A stretch of 64,000 bases of DNA from M55B154 sp964486725 (GCA_964486725.1 CAZAOK010000002.1:44430-108429); one strand, 5' to 3'; positions 1-9,004 are shown, numbered from the stretch's first letter. Notes: generated by a model from the sequence alone, not told the origin. Program-made: numbers and translations.

Positions 1-721
1 CTGCGTTCCCCTGAAAAAATAACCCATGTTTAAGAAGAAATTCTGCAGCCCTCTGCAACCCGTCTTTCGTTGATTCAGTTTCTTTATATTGCATGAGAGC
101 CCGGCAACATGCCGAGGTCGCGTATACACAGCTTGCCACACCGTGATCATCCTCATAACGAAGTCCCTTACCTGATCTTCTGGTCATAAAAAAACGAAAC
201 ATATCACAAGTTCCCGCTACGGGACAATGAAGCCAGCCCCCGTCATGACGCTGATGCTGTAATATCCACCTGATACCATCTTCTATCCTGTCATCATCCA
301 TCTCCGACTGCAGCAGGTAACAAATCATGTCTCCCGTTCTGCAACCTGCCGACACCCGGGGTGTCCATCCCAGGGTAAATCCCCCGTCTTCCATCTGGAA
401 GTTCTCCACAATGTAGGCGGCCGTGCGGGTAACAACTTCTTCCCTTGCATCAAGCCCCCGAGTTACCGCTTCTGCAAAACTCCACATGATTCCCCGCGGC
501 ATTATATCAAAATGCCGGGTGTCCCCCATGACACCGAGCCGCGCGTGCAGTAGCAGTTTTTTTACAGCATCAGAGTGTAAGACCGCGTCATAGAGCCGTC
601 TTCCTTCTGCAGAATCTTTTGATACGTCCATGATGTGTATAGCTGTCAGGTAGGCTACGGAAGGGTCCCTGCCGTCACAAAGCCATGGAAGGGGATCATT
701 ATTAAGGAATTTAGAACGCAA
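1..721 (-). CDS. Partial terpene-cyclase/prenyltransferase-repeat protein (C terminus outside window)
   Basis: The minus strand is open from 721 to the window edge. I place the start at TTG 721, seven bases after GGGAGA, because the only in-frame codons further upstream lead to the stop of the TPR gene at 758. The translation has repeated short helical units with DGGF and QHQRHDGGW motifs, like the QW repeats of the squalene-cyclase/prenyltransferase alpha-toroid fold. No DxDD catalytic motif is visible in the part present. It lies 36 bp behind the TPR gene and is probably cotranscribed. The substrate is unknown; many such repeat proteins in bacteria have no known reaction. Confidence 0.7.
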   Translation of the reverse strand, partial: MRSKFLNNDPLPWLCDGRDPSVAYLTAIHIMDVSKDSAEGRRLYDAVLHSDAVKKLLLHARLGVMGDTRHFDIMPRGIMWSFAEAVTRGLDAREEVVTRTAAYIVENFQMEDGGFTLGWTPRVSAGCRTGDMICYLLQSEMDDDRIEDGIRWILQHQRHDGGWLHCPVAGTCDMFRFFMTRRSGKGLRYEDDHGVASCVYATSACCRALMQYKETESTKDGLQRAAEFLLKHGLFFQGNA

Positions 722-757
722 TGATAATCTCCCTGTAATACCAGGTAATACCAGTTG

Positions 758-1486
758 TCAGGGGGTCTCGGTAATAACCATGGAATTATAATTTGAAGAA
801 ATAACCCCGTTTGATGCGTCCAGCTCATGGGCCTGTTTTATGTATTGCTGCGCTTTCGTTTTGTTACCCAGTTTTTCATTGCACACGGCCAGGTTATTTA
901 ACACCTTTGCCGACCCGGGATATAACGCATGGGCGGTGGCGTAGGCTGTCAATGCTTCATTATATCTTTTCAGCTTCATCAGAACGTTGCCAAGTTCATT
1001 GTAGGACAGGTACATCTCGGAGTTCAGTGAATTCGCCTTTTCAAGGTATTCCTTGCTTTTCCAGTAACTCTTCATTCCTGAATACGACAACCCCAGTATG
1101 TAATATGCAAGTGCGGTTTCTTCTCTCTTAATAGATTCACGGGCAAAGATAGCCGCGGGACGATACCGTTTATGATCTATCATCATCAAACCAAGATCGA
1201 TGTATGGATCAGCAGAATCCTCCCTGATTTCGGCGCATCTTTTCAGATGTATTACCGCCGAGTCAACATTTCCAAGTTTCCAGTGATTGTGAGCCGCAAG
1301 ATAGCGAAGCTTATAATTTGTGGATTCCGGGGTAAAATCTTCACTGACCACCAGTTGTTCAGCGATCATATCCAGGGATTCCTGGTAATTGCCTTTTTCA
1401 TATAATTTCAGGGCGTCTTTATATTCACCAAAGAGTATTCCCGCAAAACACATAACCATCAGCATACTGATTGCAATACGCTTCAT
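758..1486 (-). CDS. Secreted or periplasmic TPR-repeat protein
   Basis: A 242-residue protein starting at ATG 1486, preceded by GGAGG at 1491-1495; an ATG 16 codons upstream has no such site. Residues 1-20 form a signal peptide (MKRIAIS, then a hydrophobic core ending near LFG). The rest is made of tetratricopeptide repeats, with typical A-x-x-x-LGLSY and YNELGNVLMKLKRYNEAL units. TPR proteins act as protein-protein scaffolds, so no reaction can be assigned. It is the first gene of a short unit with the downstream repeat protein and follows the ppdK terminator. Confidence 0.85.
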   Translation of the reverse strand: MKRIAISMLMVMCFAGILFGEYKDALKLYEKGNYQESLDMIAEQLVVSEDFTPESTNYKLRYLAAHNHWKLGNVDSAVIHLKRCAEIREDSADPYIDLGLMMIDHKRYRPAAIFARESIKREETALAYYILGLSYSGMKSYWKSKEYLEKANSLNSEMYLSYNELGNVLMKLKRYNEALTAYATAHALYPGSAKVLNNLAVCNEKLGNKTKAQQYIKQAHELDASNGVISSNYNSMVITETP

Positions 1487-1522
1487 AATTCCTCCCGTAA
1501 ACCATGCAATTGAATATAGTAG

Positions 1523-1550
1523 AACGGGCGCCATTTTTCAGGCGCCCGTT
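1523..1550 (-). terminator. Terminator hairpin after ppdK
   Basis: A perfect 10-bp stem (AACGGGCGCC / GGCGCCCGTT, 1523-1532 with 1541-1550) and an 8-base loop, 16 bp past the ppdK stop. Read on the minus strand the tail is weakly T-rich. It separates ppdK from the TPR gene. Confidence 0.65.
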
Positions 1551-1565
1551 TCAAATTAGCTTTCC

Positions 1566-4277
1566 TCAGCCATTACGTATGGCCGCCTGTGCAGCAGCAA
1601 GACGAGCTATTGGAACCCTGAAGGGTGAACAGCTTACATAATCAAGCCCAACCCTGTGACAGAAGTCGATTGAACTTGGTTCTCCGCCATGTTCACCACA
1701 GATACCAAGCTTGAGATCCGGTCTTGCTTTTTTCCCATTTTCAACAGCCATCTCAACCAGCTTACCAACACCGTTCTGGTCCAGCGCCTGAAAAGGATCT
1801 CTTGCAAATATCTTCTTATCAATGTACTCGTTTAAAAACTTTCCAGCATCATCACGGCTGAAACCGTAGGTCATCTGGGTAAGGTCATTGGTACCGAAAG
1901 AGAAGAATTCTGCAATCTCACCGATTTCGTCAGCCGTTAACGCCGCACGGGGAACTTCGATCATTGTACCTACCAGGTAATCAATCTTCACACCCATCTC
2001 ATCCATAACCTTTTGCGCGGTGGTCACAATTATCTCTTTCTGCAATTTCAATTCGTTCACGGAACCAACAAGTGGTACCATTACTTCAGGTTTAACGTCC
2101 ACACCTTCTTTGTGAAGCTGACATGCTGCTTCAAAGATGGCACGTGCCTGCATTTCTGTTATTTCCGGGTATGTTATACCAAGACGGCAGCCCCTGTGTC
2201 CCAGCATGGGGTTGGTTTCATGCAGGTCTTCAACTTTCTGCTTGATCTTTTCAACATCAACACCCAGCTCTTTGGCCATTTCTTTCTGGCTGGCATCATC
2301 ATGTGGCACAAACTCGTGAAGCGGGGGATCAAGAAGACGGATGGTAACACCCAGCCCTTCCATAGCTTTAAGAATGCCGTAAAAATCTTCACGCTGAATG
2401 GGAAGCAGCTTCTCAAGGGCACTTTTTCTCCCTTCGAAATCATCAGCAAGAATCATCTTCCGCATGGCGGTTATCCGGTCACCTTCAAAGAACATATGCT
2501 CCGTTCGGCAAAGACCAATACCCTGGGCACCGAAATTCCTGGCAACCGTTGCATCATGGGGTGTATCCGCATTCGTGCGAATTAACAATTTTCGTGCTTC
2601 ATCAGCCCATTCCATAACAGTGGCAAATGTTCCTGATACTTCGGGTTCAACGGTGGGCACCTTCCCTTCCATCACTTCGCCGGTAGACCCGTCGATTGAG
2701 ATGAAATCCCCTTCTTTTAAAGTCAGGTCTCTAACTTTCACCTGTCGCTTGGCGTAACTGATCTCAAGCGCGCCGCAACCGGAAACGCAGCATTTACCCA
2801 TTCCACGGGCAACAACAGCCGCGTGGGATGTCATGCCCCCGCGGGCGGTGAGAATACCTTCTGCCGCGTGCATCCCCTTTAAATCCTCTGGAGACGTTTC
2901 GATTCGAACAAGAACCACCTTTTCACCATTTTCTTTCCAATCATGGGCGTCATCGGCAAAAAACACGATCTTACCGGTGGCTGCACCAGGAGAGGCGGGA
3001 AGACCCTTGGCGATCACCTTCTTCTCCGCCTTGGGGTCGAACCATGGATGCAGCAGCTGATCAAGGCCTTCTGGCTCAAGCCGCATAATGGCTTCATTCT
3101 TTTCAATAAGTCCCTCTTCAACCATATCTACGGCAATAGCAATTGCCGCAACCGCGGTACGTTTCCCGTTACGGGTCTGCAGCAGCCATAGCTTGCCATT
3201 TTGTATGGTAAATTCAATATCCTGCATATCCTTGTAATGGCTTTCCAGTTTCTTGTATACCTTCACCAGTTCATCATACGCTTCCGGCATGTTCTCTTCA
3301 AGCGAAGGAAACTCTTTCTTTCTTTTCTCTTCGGGAATCTCGTTTTCCTGCGCCCATTTCTGCGAACCCCTTTTGGTTACATTCTGCGGGGTTCTTGTAC
3401 CGGCAACCACATCTTCACCCTGCGCGTTCACAAGGTACTCCCCGTAGAATATCTTTTCACCCGTTGAAGGATCCCTGGTAAAGGCAACCCCTGTTGCGCA
3501 ATCATCACCCATGTTACCAAAAACCATGGACTGCACGTTCACTGCGGTTCCCCAGCTGTCTTCAATGTTATTCATCTTTCTGTAGAGAATAGCACGTTCA
3601 TTGTTCCATGAACCGAACACGGCGGTTATAGCACCCCATAACTGCTCCATCGGATCGGTAGGGAAATCTTTTCCCACCTTATCCTTGATCAGCTTCTTGA
3701 ACCTCGCAACCATGTCCTTCAGGTCATCAACTGTAAGGTCAATATCAAGTCCCACCCCTCTTTTTTTCTTCATTTCTTCCATTATTATTTCAAAGGGGTC
3801 TTCCTCTTCCTTGGTTTCAGGCTTAAGGCCAATTACCACATCACCGTACATCTGTATAAAACGTCGATATGAGTCCCAGCCGAATCGTTCATTTCCTGAT
3901 TTCTTGATTATTCCCTGAACTGTTTCATCATTGAGACCCAGGTTCAGCACGGTATCCATCATACCCGGCATTGAAACCCTGGCACCTGATCGAACAGATA
4001 GAAGCAGGGGGTTTGACGTATCACCAAATTTTGCATCCATTACGTCCTCAACCTTCTTCAAGGCTTCATTAACCGCTTCTTTCAGGCCTTCTGGATACTG
4101 TTCATTATTATCATAGTACTCGTTACACACTTCGGTAGTAATAGTAAATCCGGCAGGTACGGGAATGCCAATCTTGCTCATCTCCGCCAGGTTCGCACCC
4201 TTTCCTCCAAGGAGGTTCTTCATGTCAGCTCCACCTTCAGAAATACCGGCACCGAATAAATACACTCTTTTAGACAT
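1566..4277 (-). CDS. ppdK: Pyruvate, phosphate dikinase
   Basis: A 903-residue enzyme, the usual length for this family, that interconverts pyruvate + ATP + Pi and phosphoenolpyruvate + AMP + PPi in the cytoplasm. The N-terminal ATP-grasp domain opens with the KGANLAEM segment. The swivelling phosphohistidine domain carries GGMTSHAAVVARGMG near residue 480, with the catalytic His. The C-terminal PEP/pyruvate barrel has LCRTEHMF, FSFGTNDLTQMTYG and GICGEHGGEP, with the catalytic Cys near residue 860. The start at 4277 has a GAGGAG site six bases or so upstream. The gene appears monocistronic. The enzyme lets a PPi-using glycolysis or gluconeogenesis run, which is common in anaerobes. Confidence 0.98.
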   Translation of the reverse strand: MSKRVYLFGAGISEGGADMKNLLGGKGANLAEMSKIGIPVPAGFTITTEVCNEYYDNNEQYPEGLKEAVNEALKKVEDVMDAKFGDTSNPLLLSVRSGARVSMPGMMDTVLNLGLNDETVQGIIKKSGNERFGWDSYRRFIQMYGDVVIGLKPETKEEEDPFEIIMEEMKKKRGVGLDIDLTVDDLKDMVARFKKLIKDKVGKDFPTDPMEQLWGAITAVFGSWNNERAILYRKMNNIEDSWGTAVNVQSMVFGNMGDDCATGVAFTRDPSTGEKIFYGEYLVNAQGEDVVAGTRTPQNVTKRGSQKWAQENEIPEEKRKKEFPSLEENMPEAYDELVKVYKKLESHYKDMQDIEFTIQNGKLWLLQTRNGKRTAVAAIAIAVDMVEEGLIEKNEAIMRLEPEGLDQLLHPWFDPKAEKKVIAKGLPASPGAATGKIVFFADDAHDWKENGEKVVLVRIETSPEDLKGMHAAEGILTARGGMTSHAAVVARGMGKCCVSGCGALEISYAKRQVKVRDLTLKEGDFISIDGSTGEVMEGKVPTVEPEVSGTFATVMEWADEARKLLIRTNADTPHDATVARNFGAQGIGLCRTEHMFFEGDRITAMRKMILADDFEGRKSALEKLLPIQREDFYGILKAMEGLGVTIRLLDPPLHEFVPHDDASQKEMAKELGVDVEKIKQKVEDLHETNPMLGHRGCRLGITYPEITEMQARAIFEAACQLHKEGVDVKPEVMVPLVGSVNELKLQKEIIVTTAQKVMDEMGVKIDYLVGTMIEVPRAALTADEIGEIAEFFSFGTNDLTQMTYGFSRDDAGKFLNEYIDKKIFARDPFQALDQNGVGKLVEMAVENGKKARPDLKLGICGEHGGEPSSIDFCHRVGLDYVSCSPFRVPIARLAAAQAAIRNG

Positions 4278-4307
4278 TGCTCTACTCCTCTAATCTTTTA
4301 ATAGAAT

Positions 4308-4427
4308 TTACATTTCTGCAAATCGTATATTACCCACCGGCAGCGCAATATTAGTATACGCAACCGGGAAATCGCCATTCGGAAATATCGCCACATCACT
4401 AATGCGGTCGCGGGGTAAGAAGAACAC
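4308..4427 (-). pseudogene. Possible gene remnant in the ppdK leader
   Basis: A 39-codon frame from GTG 4427 to TAA 4308 between the rhomboid and ppdK genes. The translation (ending VAYTNIALPVGNIRFAEM) looks protein-like rather than random, but no ribosome site precedes the GTG and the frame is closed about 20 codons upstream. It may be the 3' end of a lost gene or chance. I cannot name a family. Confidence 0.25.
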
Positions 4428-4478
4428 TATATGAATATCACTCTTATTATAGTAACAATTCTAGTAATCAAGATAATT

Positions 4479-5453
4479 TTAATCCACAAATTTTCTGGTT
4501 TCAATCAAAAAACAGGCATCCCTGTTGTCACATCCCCTGCAGGTGCCCGATTCAATATCATATTCTGTATCATCACAGGATTTTTCAGCATCATCCCCAA
4601 GCATGATCTCAAGGTACTTGATATACTGGATCTCGTCATCAGTAAGCTCTTTTTGTCCTCCCCTGTGCAGTTTTTTCATGATTGTCTGCTGCATCTGGTT
4701 GATGCTTTCTTCACGGCTTTTTTCATCCCGGGAAGAAATTTTAGGAGGACTTTTTCGCTGGTTTGCCGCTGACGCACGATAGAGTTTCGTTTTAAAACGC
4801 AATGCCCTCTTTTTAAAAATCAGAAAAAACACGATACCGAAGAAAAGTCCCCCGAGATGCCCCAGGTGTGAGATGCTGGTTCTTCCGCCAAACACTTCCA
4901 GGAAGAGTTCAATTCCACCAAACAGCACAACCAGGTATTTGGCTTTTATAGGGATAATAAAAAACAGCAGCAATTCAGCATTGGGAAACAGTATTCCAAA
5001 TGCCAGCAACAGGCCAAACACCGCGCCGGATGCACCGATAGTAGGAATATGATATCCCATACCCCCGGTGATCAGGTTGATAACAAAGATGGTCATACCC
5101 GCGCCGATACCGCAGAAGAGATAATACTGTAAAAACCGCTTCCCACCCCATACCTGCTCTACCGGAATACCGAATAGCATGAGGGCATACATATTAAAAA
5201 AGATATGAAGAAGCATCTGGGGACTGTGAAGGAACATGTAGGTAAAAATCTGCCATATATACCCCTTCTCCGCAACCATGGAGGGCATAAGGCCAAAATA
5301 ATACGTCAGTGCGGGCAAATTCACCGACATGTTGCCAACCTGGTGCTGCACCAGCATGTTGCCGGTTAACATCTGCAGCACGAATACAACCACGTTTATG
5401 ATAATGAGTTTTACCGCTATTCCCTGATACGCCGATCCACTTCTGCCGTTCAT
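4479..5453 (-). CDS. Rhomboid-family intramembrane serine protease with Cys-rich tail
   Basis: A 324-residue inner-membrane protease. Six or seven hydrophobic segments span residues 13-220. The catalytic dyad is visible: Ser142 in GASGAVFG and His199 in SHLGHLGG. HIFFNMYAL near residue 83 matches the conserved His/Asn region. After the membrane core comes a basic linker and a helical tail (about 225-324) with four cysteines in the last 35 residues (SGTCRGCDNRDACFL plus one upstream Cys), which could bind a metal. Rhomboids cut transmembrane substrates within the bilayer; the substrate here is unknown. The start is preceded by AGGAATG. Confidence 0.93.
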   Translation of the reverse strand: MNGRSGSAYQGIAVKLIIINVVVFVLQMLTGNMLVQHQVGNMSVNLPALTYYFGLMPSMVAEKGYIWQIFTYMFLHSPQMLLHIFFNMYALMLFGIPVEQVWGGKRFLQYYLFCGIGAGMTIFVINLITGGMGYHIPTIGASGAVFGLLLAFGILFPNAELLLFFIIPIKAKYLVVLFGGIELFLEVFGGRTSISHLGHLGGLFFGIVFFLIFKKRALRFKTKLYRASAANQRKSPPKISSRDEKSREESINQMQQTIMKKLHRGGQKELTDDEIQYIKYLEIMLGDDAEKSCDDTEYDIESGTCRGCDNRDACFLIETRKFVD

Positions 5454-5513
5454 CTTTCATTCCTGCAATTTTTGTTTACTAATAGTATATTCTTACAAAT
5501 CAGCACCCGCCTG

Positions 5514-5846
5514 TCACGTAAAGTCTTTTTTGTAAAGGGGACACAGCTCGGATTCGCCCGGCTGATACGCCCTGCAGACAAAGGGCCTTGTTTCATATAT
5601 GGCACAGGCACATAACCCGTTTTCTAGAACCAGGAAAGGGCAGCCCTGAAGCTGTTTACCGGTTGACGCCGATACCAGGTGATCACCCATCCATACCGGG
5701 TTCTCATTGTCAATCACGTGCAGTATATCATCCCTGCCTTCATCCTGCCAGCGCGCCATATCCTCATCGGTAACATAGGCAATCATGTTGGCGAAACAAC
5801 ACGCGCCGCATCTTTTACATTCAGGTGTTGACTTTTTCTCATTCAT
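5514..5846 (-). CDS. YkgJ-type cysteine cluster protein
   Basis: A 110-residue protein starting at ATG 5846 with AGGTG upstream; an earlier start at 5858 is possible. The N terminus has CKRCGACC (Cys10, 13, 16, 17) and the C-terminal half has CPFL, CACAIYETRPFVCRAYQ and CPLYKK. This spacing defines the zinc/iron-chelating CxxCxxCC (YkgJ, UPF0153) family. The function is not established; several members are thought to bind an Fe-S cluster or zinc. It is divergent from the EamA gene, with only about 40 bp between the two starts. Confidence 0.88.
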   Translation of the reverse strand: MNEKKSTPECKRCGACCFANMIAYVTDEDMARWQDEGRDDILHVIDNENPVWMGDHLVSASTGKQLQGCPFLVLENGLCACAIYETRPFVCRAYQPGESELCPLYKKDFT

Positions 5847-5888
5847 GTAGTACATCACCTGGTATAGTATACCCTGGAGAGATCGTCA

Positions 5889-6788
5889 ATGAAACAGCAA
5901 TCATTCAAGTCCATTTCACTGAAAGGGGCATTATTACTTCTTCTTTCAGCCATGGCCTTTGCCCTGTCCACCGTCTTCGCAAAGGTTGTTACCACTAATT
6001 CCACTGTTCCCGGAATTGAAATCACCTTCGTAAGATTCTCCGTTGGTCTCATTTTTACCGGATTATACCTGTTGTCTCGCAAAATACCCATATGGCCCAA
6101 CAATCCCAGGCTAGTGATACTGCGGGCGGTAACCAATACCGCGGCAGTGCTGTTCTTCTTCACGGGAATTCAGTTCACCACGGTGACTAACGCCAACATG
6201 CTGAACATGACATATCCTGTATTCGTATTCCTGATAGCCCCTTATTTCAACAGGGAAGCCAACAGGAAGAAAAATTACATCTTTCTATTTCTCACCATAA
6301 TCGGTGTATACCTTATCGTGGTACCTGATTTCAAAAGCATCAACCCCGGTGACATCTCTGCCCTCATGTCGGGAGTATGCGCGGGCATGGCCATTTCCGC
6401 ACTCAGGGAAGCACGAAAGTATGATAACAGTTTTGTCATACTTTTCTACCTGATGTTCATTGGTATATTTATTAACGCGGGTATCTTGATACCACTGTTC
6501 GTTATGCCTGATCTATATATCTTTATCTTCATGTTGTTGTCAGCAGTTACCGCTGTAGCGGGACAGGTGCTGCTCACCGTGGGGTACCGTTTCATTGATG
6601 CGGCTCCCGGTTCACTCATATCCGCGAGCAGGATACTGTTCGCGGGAATTCTTGGTTTCAGCATATTCGGCGACCCCCTTACCTTAAGGATACTATCAGG
6701 AGGAATTCTCATCCTTATCGCCCTGACAGGTGTAAGCGGAATAGTACGATTTCTGCGTGCCTCTACTCCTCCAGGAAGCAGTCAATAA
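5889..6788 (+). CDS. EamA/DMT-family transporter
   Basis: A 299-residue inner-membrane protein with ten hydrophobic segments in two five-helix halves, the drug/metabolite transporter layout. The first half has FAKVVTTNSTVPGIEITFVR and the second half ends with the typical FGDPLTLRILSGGILIL. GGAGAG lies seven bases before the start. Such proteins export metabolites or amino acids; the substrate cannot be read from sequence. Its 3' end overlaps that of the convergent deacylase gene by 26 bp. Confidence 0.9.
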   Translation: MKQQSFKSISLKGALLLLLSAMAFALSTVFAKVVTTNSTVPGIEITFVRFSVGLIFTGLYLLSRKIPIWPNNPRLVILRAVTNTAAVLFFFTGIQFTTVTNANMLNMTYPVFVFLIAPYFNREANRKKNYIFLFLTIIGVYLIVVPDFKSINPGDISALMSGVCAGMAISALREARKYDNSFVILFYLMFIGIFINAGILIPLFVMPDLYIFIFMLLSAVTAVAGQVLLTVGYRFIDAAPGSLISASRILFAGILGFSIFGDPLTLRILSGGILILIALTGVSGIVRFLRASTPPGSSQ

Positions 6789-7707
6789 CCCGTTCCACGC
6801 TCGTTGCCAGCGCGTCAAGGTCATACCCCCCTTCCAGAAAGGCTATCATTCTTCCTTTTGAATACCTGTTTGCCACATCTTTCAACATGGTGGTAAACAG
6901 GTAATAGGTTTCAGATGACAGGCCAATGTATGAAAGGGGATCTGAATTGTGGGCATCGAATCCCGCCGATATAAGAATAATTTCAGGTTTAAATTCTTCC
7001 AGTGCCGGTAATATATGATCCCTGAATACCTCCAGGTAATCATCCTCACCGCTTCCGGCAGGCATAGGGTAATTCAGTGTATATCCTTCACCCGTGTCCT
7101 TACCGCGCTCATTCTTTGCGCCTGTACCGGGAAAATGCGGATATTGATGGGTACTGATATAAAGAACCGTGTTGTCACGCTCGAAGGTATGCTGGGTGCC
7201 GTTGCCGTGATGCACATCCCAGTCAACTATGGCCACCCTGCCGATATTGTGAGTATCCTGAAGATACCTTGCCGCAATGGCGATGTTATTAAAAATACAG
7301 AATCCAGCCGCGTAATCATATTCGGCATGATGCCCCGGCGGCCGAACCACGCAGAATCCCCGTTTAGCCTCGTCTTTCATGATAACATCACACATGCGCA
7401 GTCCCCCGCCGGCAGCCAGGAGGGCAATTTCATATGATTTACTGCATACCGCGGTGTCCATTGAATCAAGGTAATGGACACCGGATTCAATCTCTTTCTT
7501 TACCCTCCGTATATAATCAGGTGAGTGTATCTTTTCAATAATGGCAATATCAGCTGCTGCCGGTTCCACTTTTACGAGATCTTTGTAATACGATTTTCCC
7601 CGCAACCGTTGATCAATTGCTGCAAGACGTTCGGGACGCTCGGGGTGGCCCCACCCGGTATCATGATCCATGTACACGGGATCGAAAAGGTATGCAGTGG
7701 GTATCAT
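6763..7707 (-). CDS. Histone-deacetylase-family (acetoin utilisation-type) deacylase
   Basis: A 314-residue zinc amidohydrolase with all the class II HDAC-like motifs: HPERPERL near the N terminus, the His pair in RPPGHHAEY (126-127), the zinc ligands Asp164 and His166 in DWDVHHGNGTQ, the later Asp in SAGFDAHNSDP, and the Gly-Tyr of LEGGYDL near the C terminus. Bacterial members deacetylate small molecules such as acetylpolyamines or acetylated proteins such as acetyl-CoA synthetase. No acetyltransferase or acs gene is adjacent, so the substrate is open. GGAG precedes the start. Confidence 0.95.
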   Translation of the reverse strand: MIPTAYLFDPVYMDHDTGWGHPERPERLAAIDQRLRGKSYYKDLVKVEPAAADIAIIEKIHSPDYIRRVKKEIESGVHYLDSMDTAVCSKSYEIALLAAGGGLRMCDVIMKDEAKRGFCVVRPPGHHAEYDYAAGFCIFNNIAIAARYLQDTHNIGRVAIVDWDVHHGNGTQHTFERDNTVLYISTHQYPHFPGTGAKNERGKDTGEGYTLNYPMPAGSGEDDYLEVFRDHILPALEEFKPEIILISAGFDAHNSDPLSYIGLSSETYYLFTTMLKDVANRYSKGRMIAFLEGGYDLDALATSVERVIDCFLEE

Positions 7708-7808
7708 TTTTTTCTCCAGACGTCATGGACTGTTACATCTTTTTGTTATATGGTTACTCTATATAGTGTATGTACTATTTTCAAGCAATTAATACAGGTT
7801 TGATTTTG

Positions 7809-7836
7809 TTGTGTATCTACATCAAGGTGATACAAT
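7809..7836 (+). promoter_or_regulatory. Sigma-70-like promoter for the four-Cys mini-protein
   Basis: TTGTGT (7809-7814), a 16-base spacer and TACAAT (7831-7836), 30 bp before the start codon at 7866. It lies in an AT-rich gap between two divergent genes. Confidence 0.5.
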
Positions 7837-7865
7837 AGAACCTGTACTCACAGGGAAATAATATT

Positions 7866-8072
7866 ATGGCAGGACGACAATGCAAATGGTACCCGGTATG
7901 CCCCATGAAACGGTATACCGACAGAGGCTTGCTGGACCCGTACTGGGTTGAGCATTACTGCATGGGTGACTGGGAAAGCTGTGTACGGTACAGGATGGAA
8001 GAAGATGGTGAATACCATCCCGACTGGATGCTCCCTGACGGGAGCATCGATGAATCGTTGCGTAATATTTAA
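7866..8072 (+). CDS. Conserved four-cysteine mini-protein
   Basis: A 68-residue soluble protein with four cysteines (Cys6, Cys12, Cys32, Cys40) in a pattern KWYPVCPMK ... YCMGDW ... CVRY and the tail HPDWMLPDGSIDESL. I recall short proteins of this pattern in many anaerobes and archaea; some database entries call them uracil-DNA glycosylase, which the sequence does not support because no glycosylase motif is present. The four Cys suggest an Fe-S cluster or zinc site. It has its own promoter and an AGGGA site. A perfect hairpin (GATGCTCCC/GGGAGCATC) lies inside the last codons. Confidence 0.82.
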   Translation: MAGRQCKWYPVCPMKRYTDRGLLDPYWVEHYCMGDWESCVRYRMEEDGEYHPDWMLPDGSIDESLRNI

Positions 8073-8079
8073 CTGAGTA

Positions 8080-8739
8080 TTATTTGGCCGAAGAACCGCC
8101 AAACGGGTATCTCACCCCAATGCGGATCATGAAACCGGACATGTCGATTTCAATGTTATCTTCGTTCTTCAATTGTGCGTTACGATACCCGAATTCACCC
8201 AGAAACTCAACCTTTGATTGTTCAGACGGCTTATACCCCGCACCCGCAACTATTTGCCAGGCGAAACCGCTGAAAAATTTTGTCTTGTTCTCTTCAGGAT
8301 ATTCATCACCCCCAGTGTCTTTGTATGCCGGCTGGGAGAAATGCATTATCATGACGGGATATCCCAGGCCAATGTTGATATAAGGGGTAACATACAGGCT
8401 TTTTTTCAGGTTGGGCAGGCGCACCTGCGCGTCAACCATGATGGGAATATAAAAGGCATTTGTATCGGCTTTCAGGTCGCCGCTTACATCCTGTGTTACC
8501 TCGTCTTCACCTACCTTTCTGCTCCACTGCACCCAGTACAACCCTGATTCAAAACCCAACACGAAGAAGGGGTCAAGCAGCCAGTTATACTGTAATGAAA
8601 GATCCATCCCGAACTTGGCAGGATCCGTGGAATACGCGGTTCCCAGTGTTCCGTCAATTCCTGTTTCAACGGCAAATACTTCAGACCCGGCACACCACAG
8701 CATCCCCATAATAAGGATAACGCAATATAGTCTTTTCAT
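8080..8739 (-). CDS. Outer-membrane beta-barrel protein
   Basis: A 219-residue protein starting at ATG 8739 after AGGGAGA. Residues 1-22 are a signal peptide (MKRLYCVIL ... VFA). The mature part alternates aromatic and polar residues in about eight strands (GLYWVQWSRKVG, YVTPYINIGLGYPV, KVEFLGEFGYRNAQL) and ends in GVRYPFG, typical of OmpW/OmpX-like small barrels or the porin-family fold. No substrate can be inferred. It shows that the host has an outer membrane. It converges on the mini-protein gene with 7 bp between stops. Confidence 0.8.
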   Translation of the reverse strand: MKRLYCVILIMGMLWCAGSEVFAVETGIDGTLGTAYSTDPAKFGMDLSLQYNWLLDPFFVLGFESGLYWVQWSRKVGEDEVTQDVSGDLKADTNAFYIPIMVDAQVRLPNLKKSLYVTPYINIGLGYPVMIMHFSQPAYKDTGGDEYPEENKTKFFSGFAWQIVAGAGYKPSEQSKVEFLGEFGYRNAQLKNEDNIEIDMSGFMIRIGVRYPFGGSSAK

Positions 8740-8821
8740 GGACAATCTCCCTGGTATAATATCAACGTTCACTTGCTGGTATGATGGCGGGTCTGAGCAT
8801 TGATGTCAAGACATAATATGT

Positions 8822-9004
8822 TCAGGCGATGGTGTCCAGGTTTTCTCCAAGCCCTTTAACACTGGCACCCTGAACCTGTGATGTCACACTTGCCTTCAGC
8901 ATCTTTCCGTCAAGGCCCTCCTGTTTCCTGGCTATGTCTTTTAAAAGCTCTCCCATTTGGAATATGCGCTGACCTACAGCTGTTGACTGTACTCCATGTA
9001 CCAT
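8822..9004 (-). CDS. Small YjfB-like protein (putative motility protein)
   Basis: A 60-residue protein starting at ATG 9004, six bases after a strong AAAGGAGG, which overrides the longer frame. It has a central amphipathic helix (AVGQRIFQMGELLKDIARKQ) and ends in GLGENLDTIA. Length and tail resemble the YjfB_motility family, whose members end in G-x-N/L-D-x-x-A and are of unknown role. The match is by eye only. It follows nqrF on the same strand but has its own ribosome site and is probably not part of the Nqr function. Confidence 0.6.
   Translation of the reverse strand: MVHGVQSTAVGQRIFQMGELLKDIARKQEGLDGKMLKASVTSQVQGASVKGLGENLDTIA

Noticed and set aside
2013..2585. 190-residue plus-strand frame inside ppdK
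   Set aside because: It lies fully antisense to the well-supported ppdK gene, with no ribosome site or recognisable motif.
8028..8050. Perfect hairpin GATGCTCCC/GGGAGCATC
   Set aside because: It lies inside the last codons of the four-Cys mini-protein and no T run follows, so I do not call it a terminator.
7866..8072. Uracil-DNA glycosylase label for the mini-protein
   Set aside because: At 68 residues it is far too short and lacks every UDG motif; the label is at best an inherited annotation.
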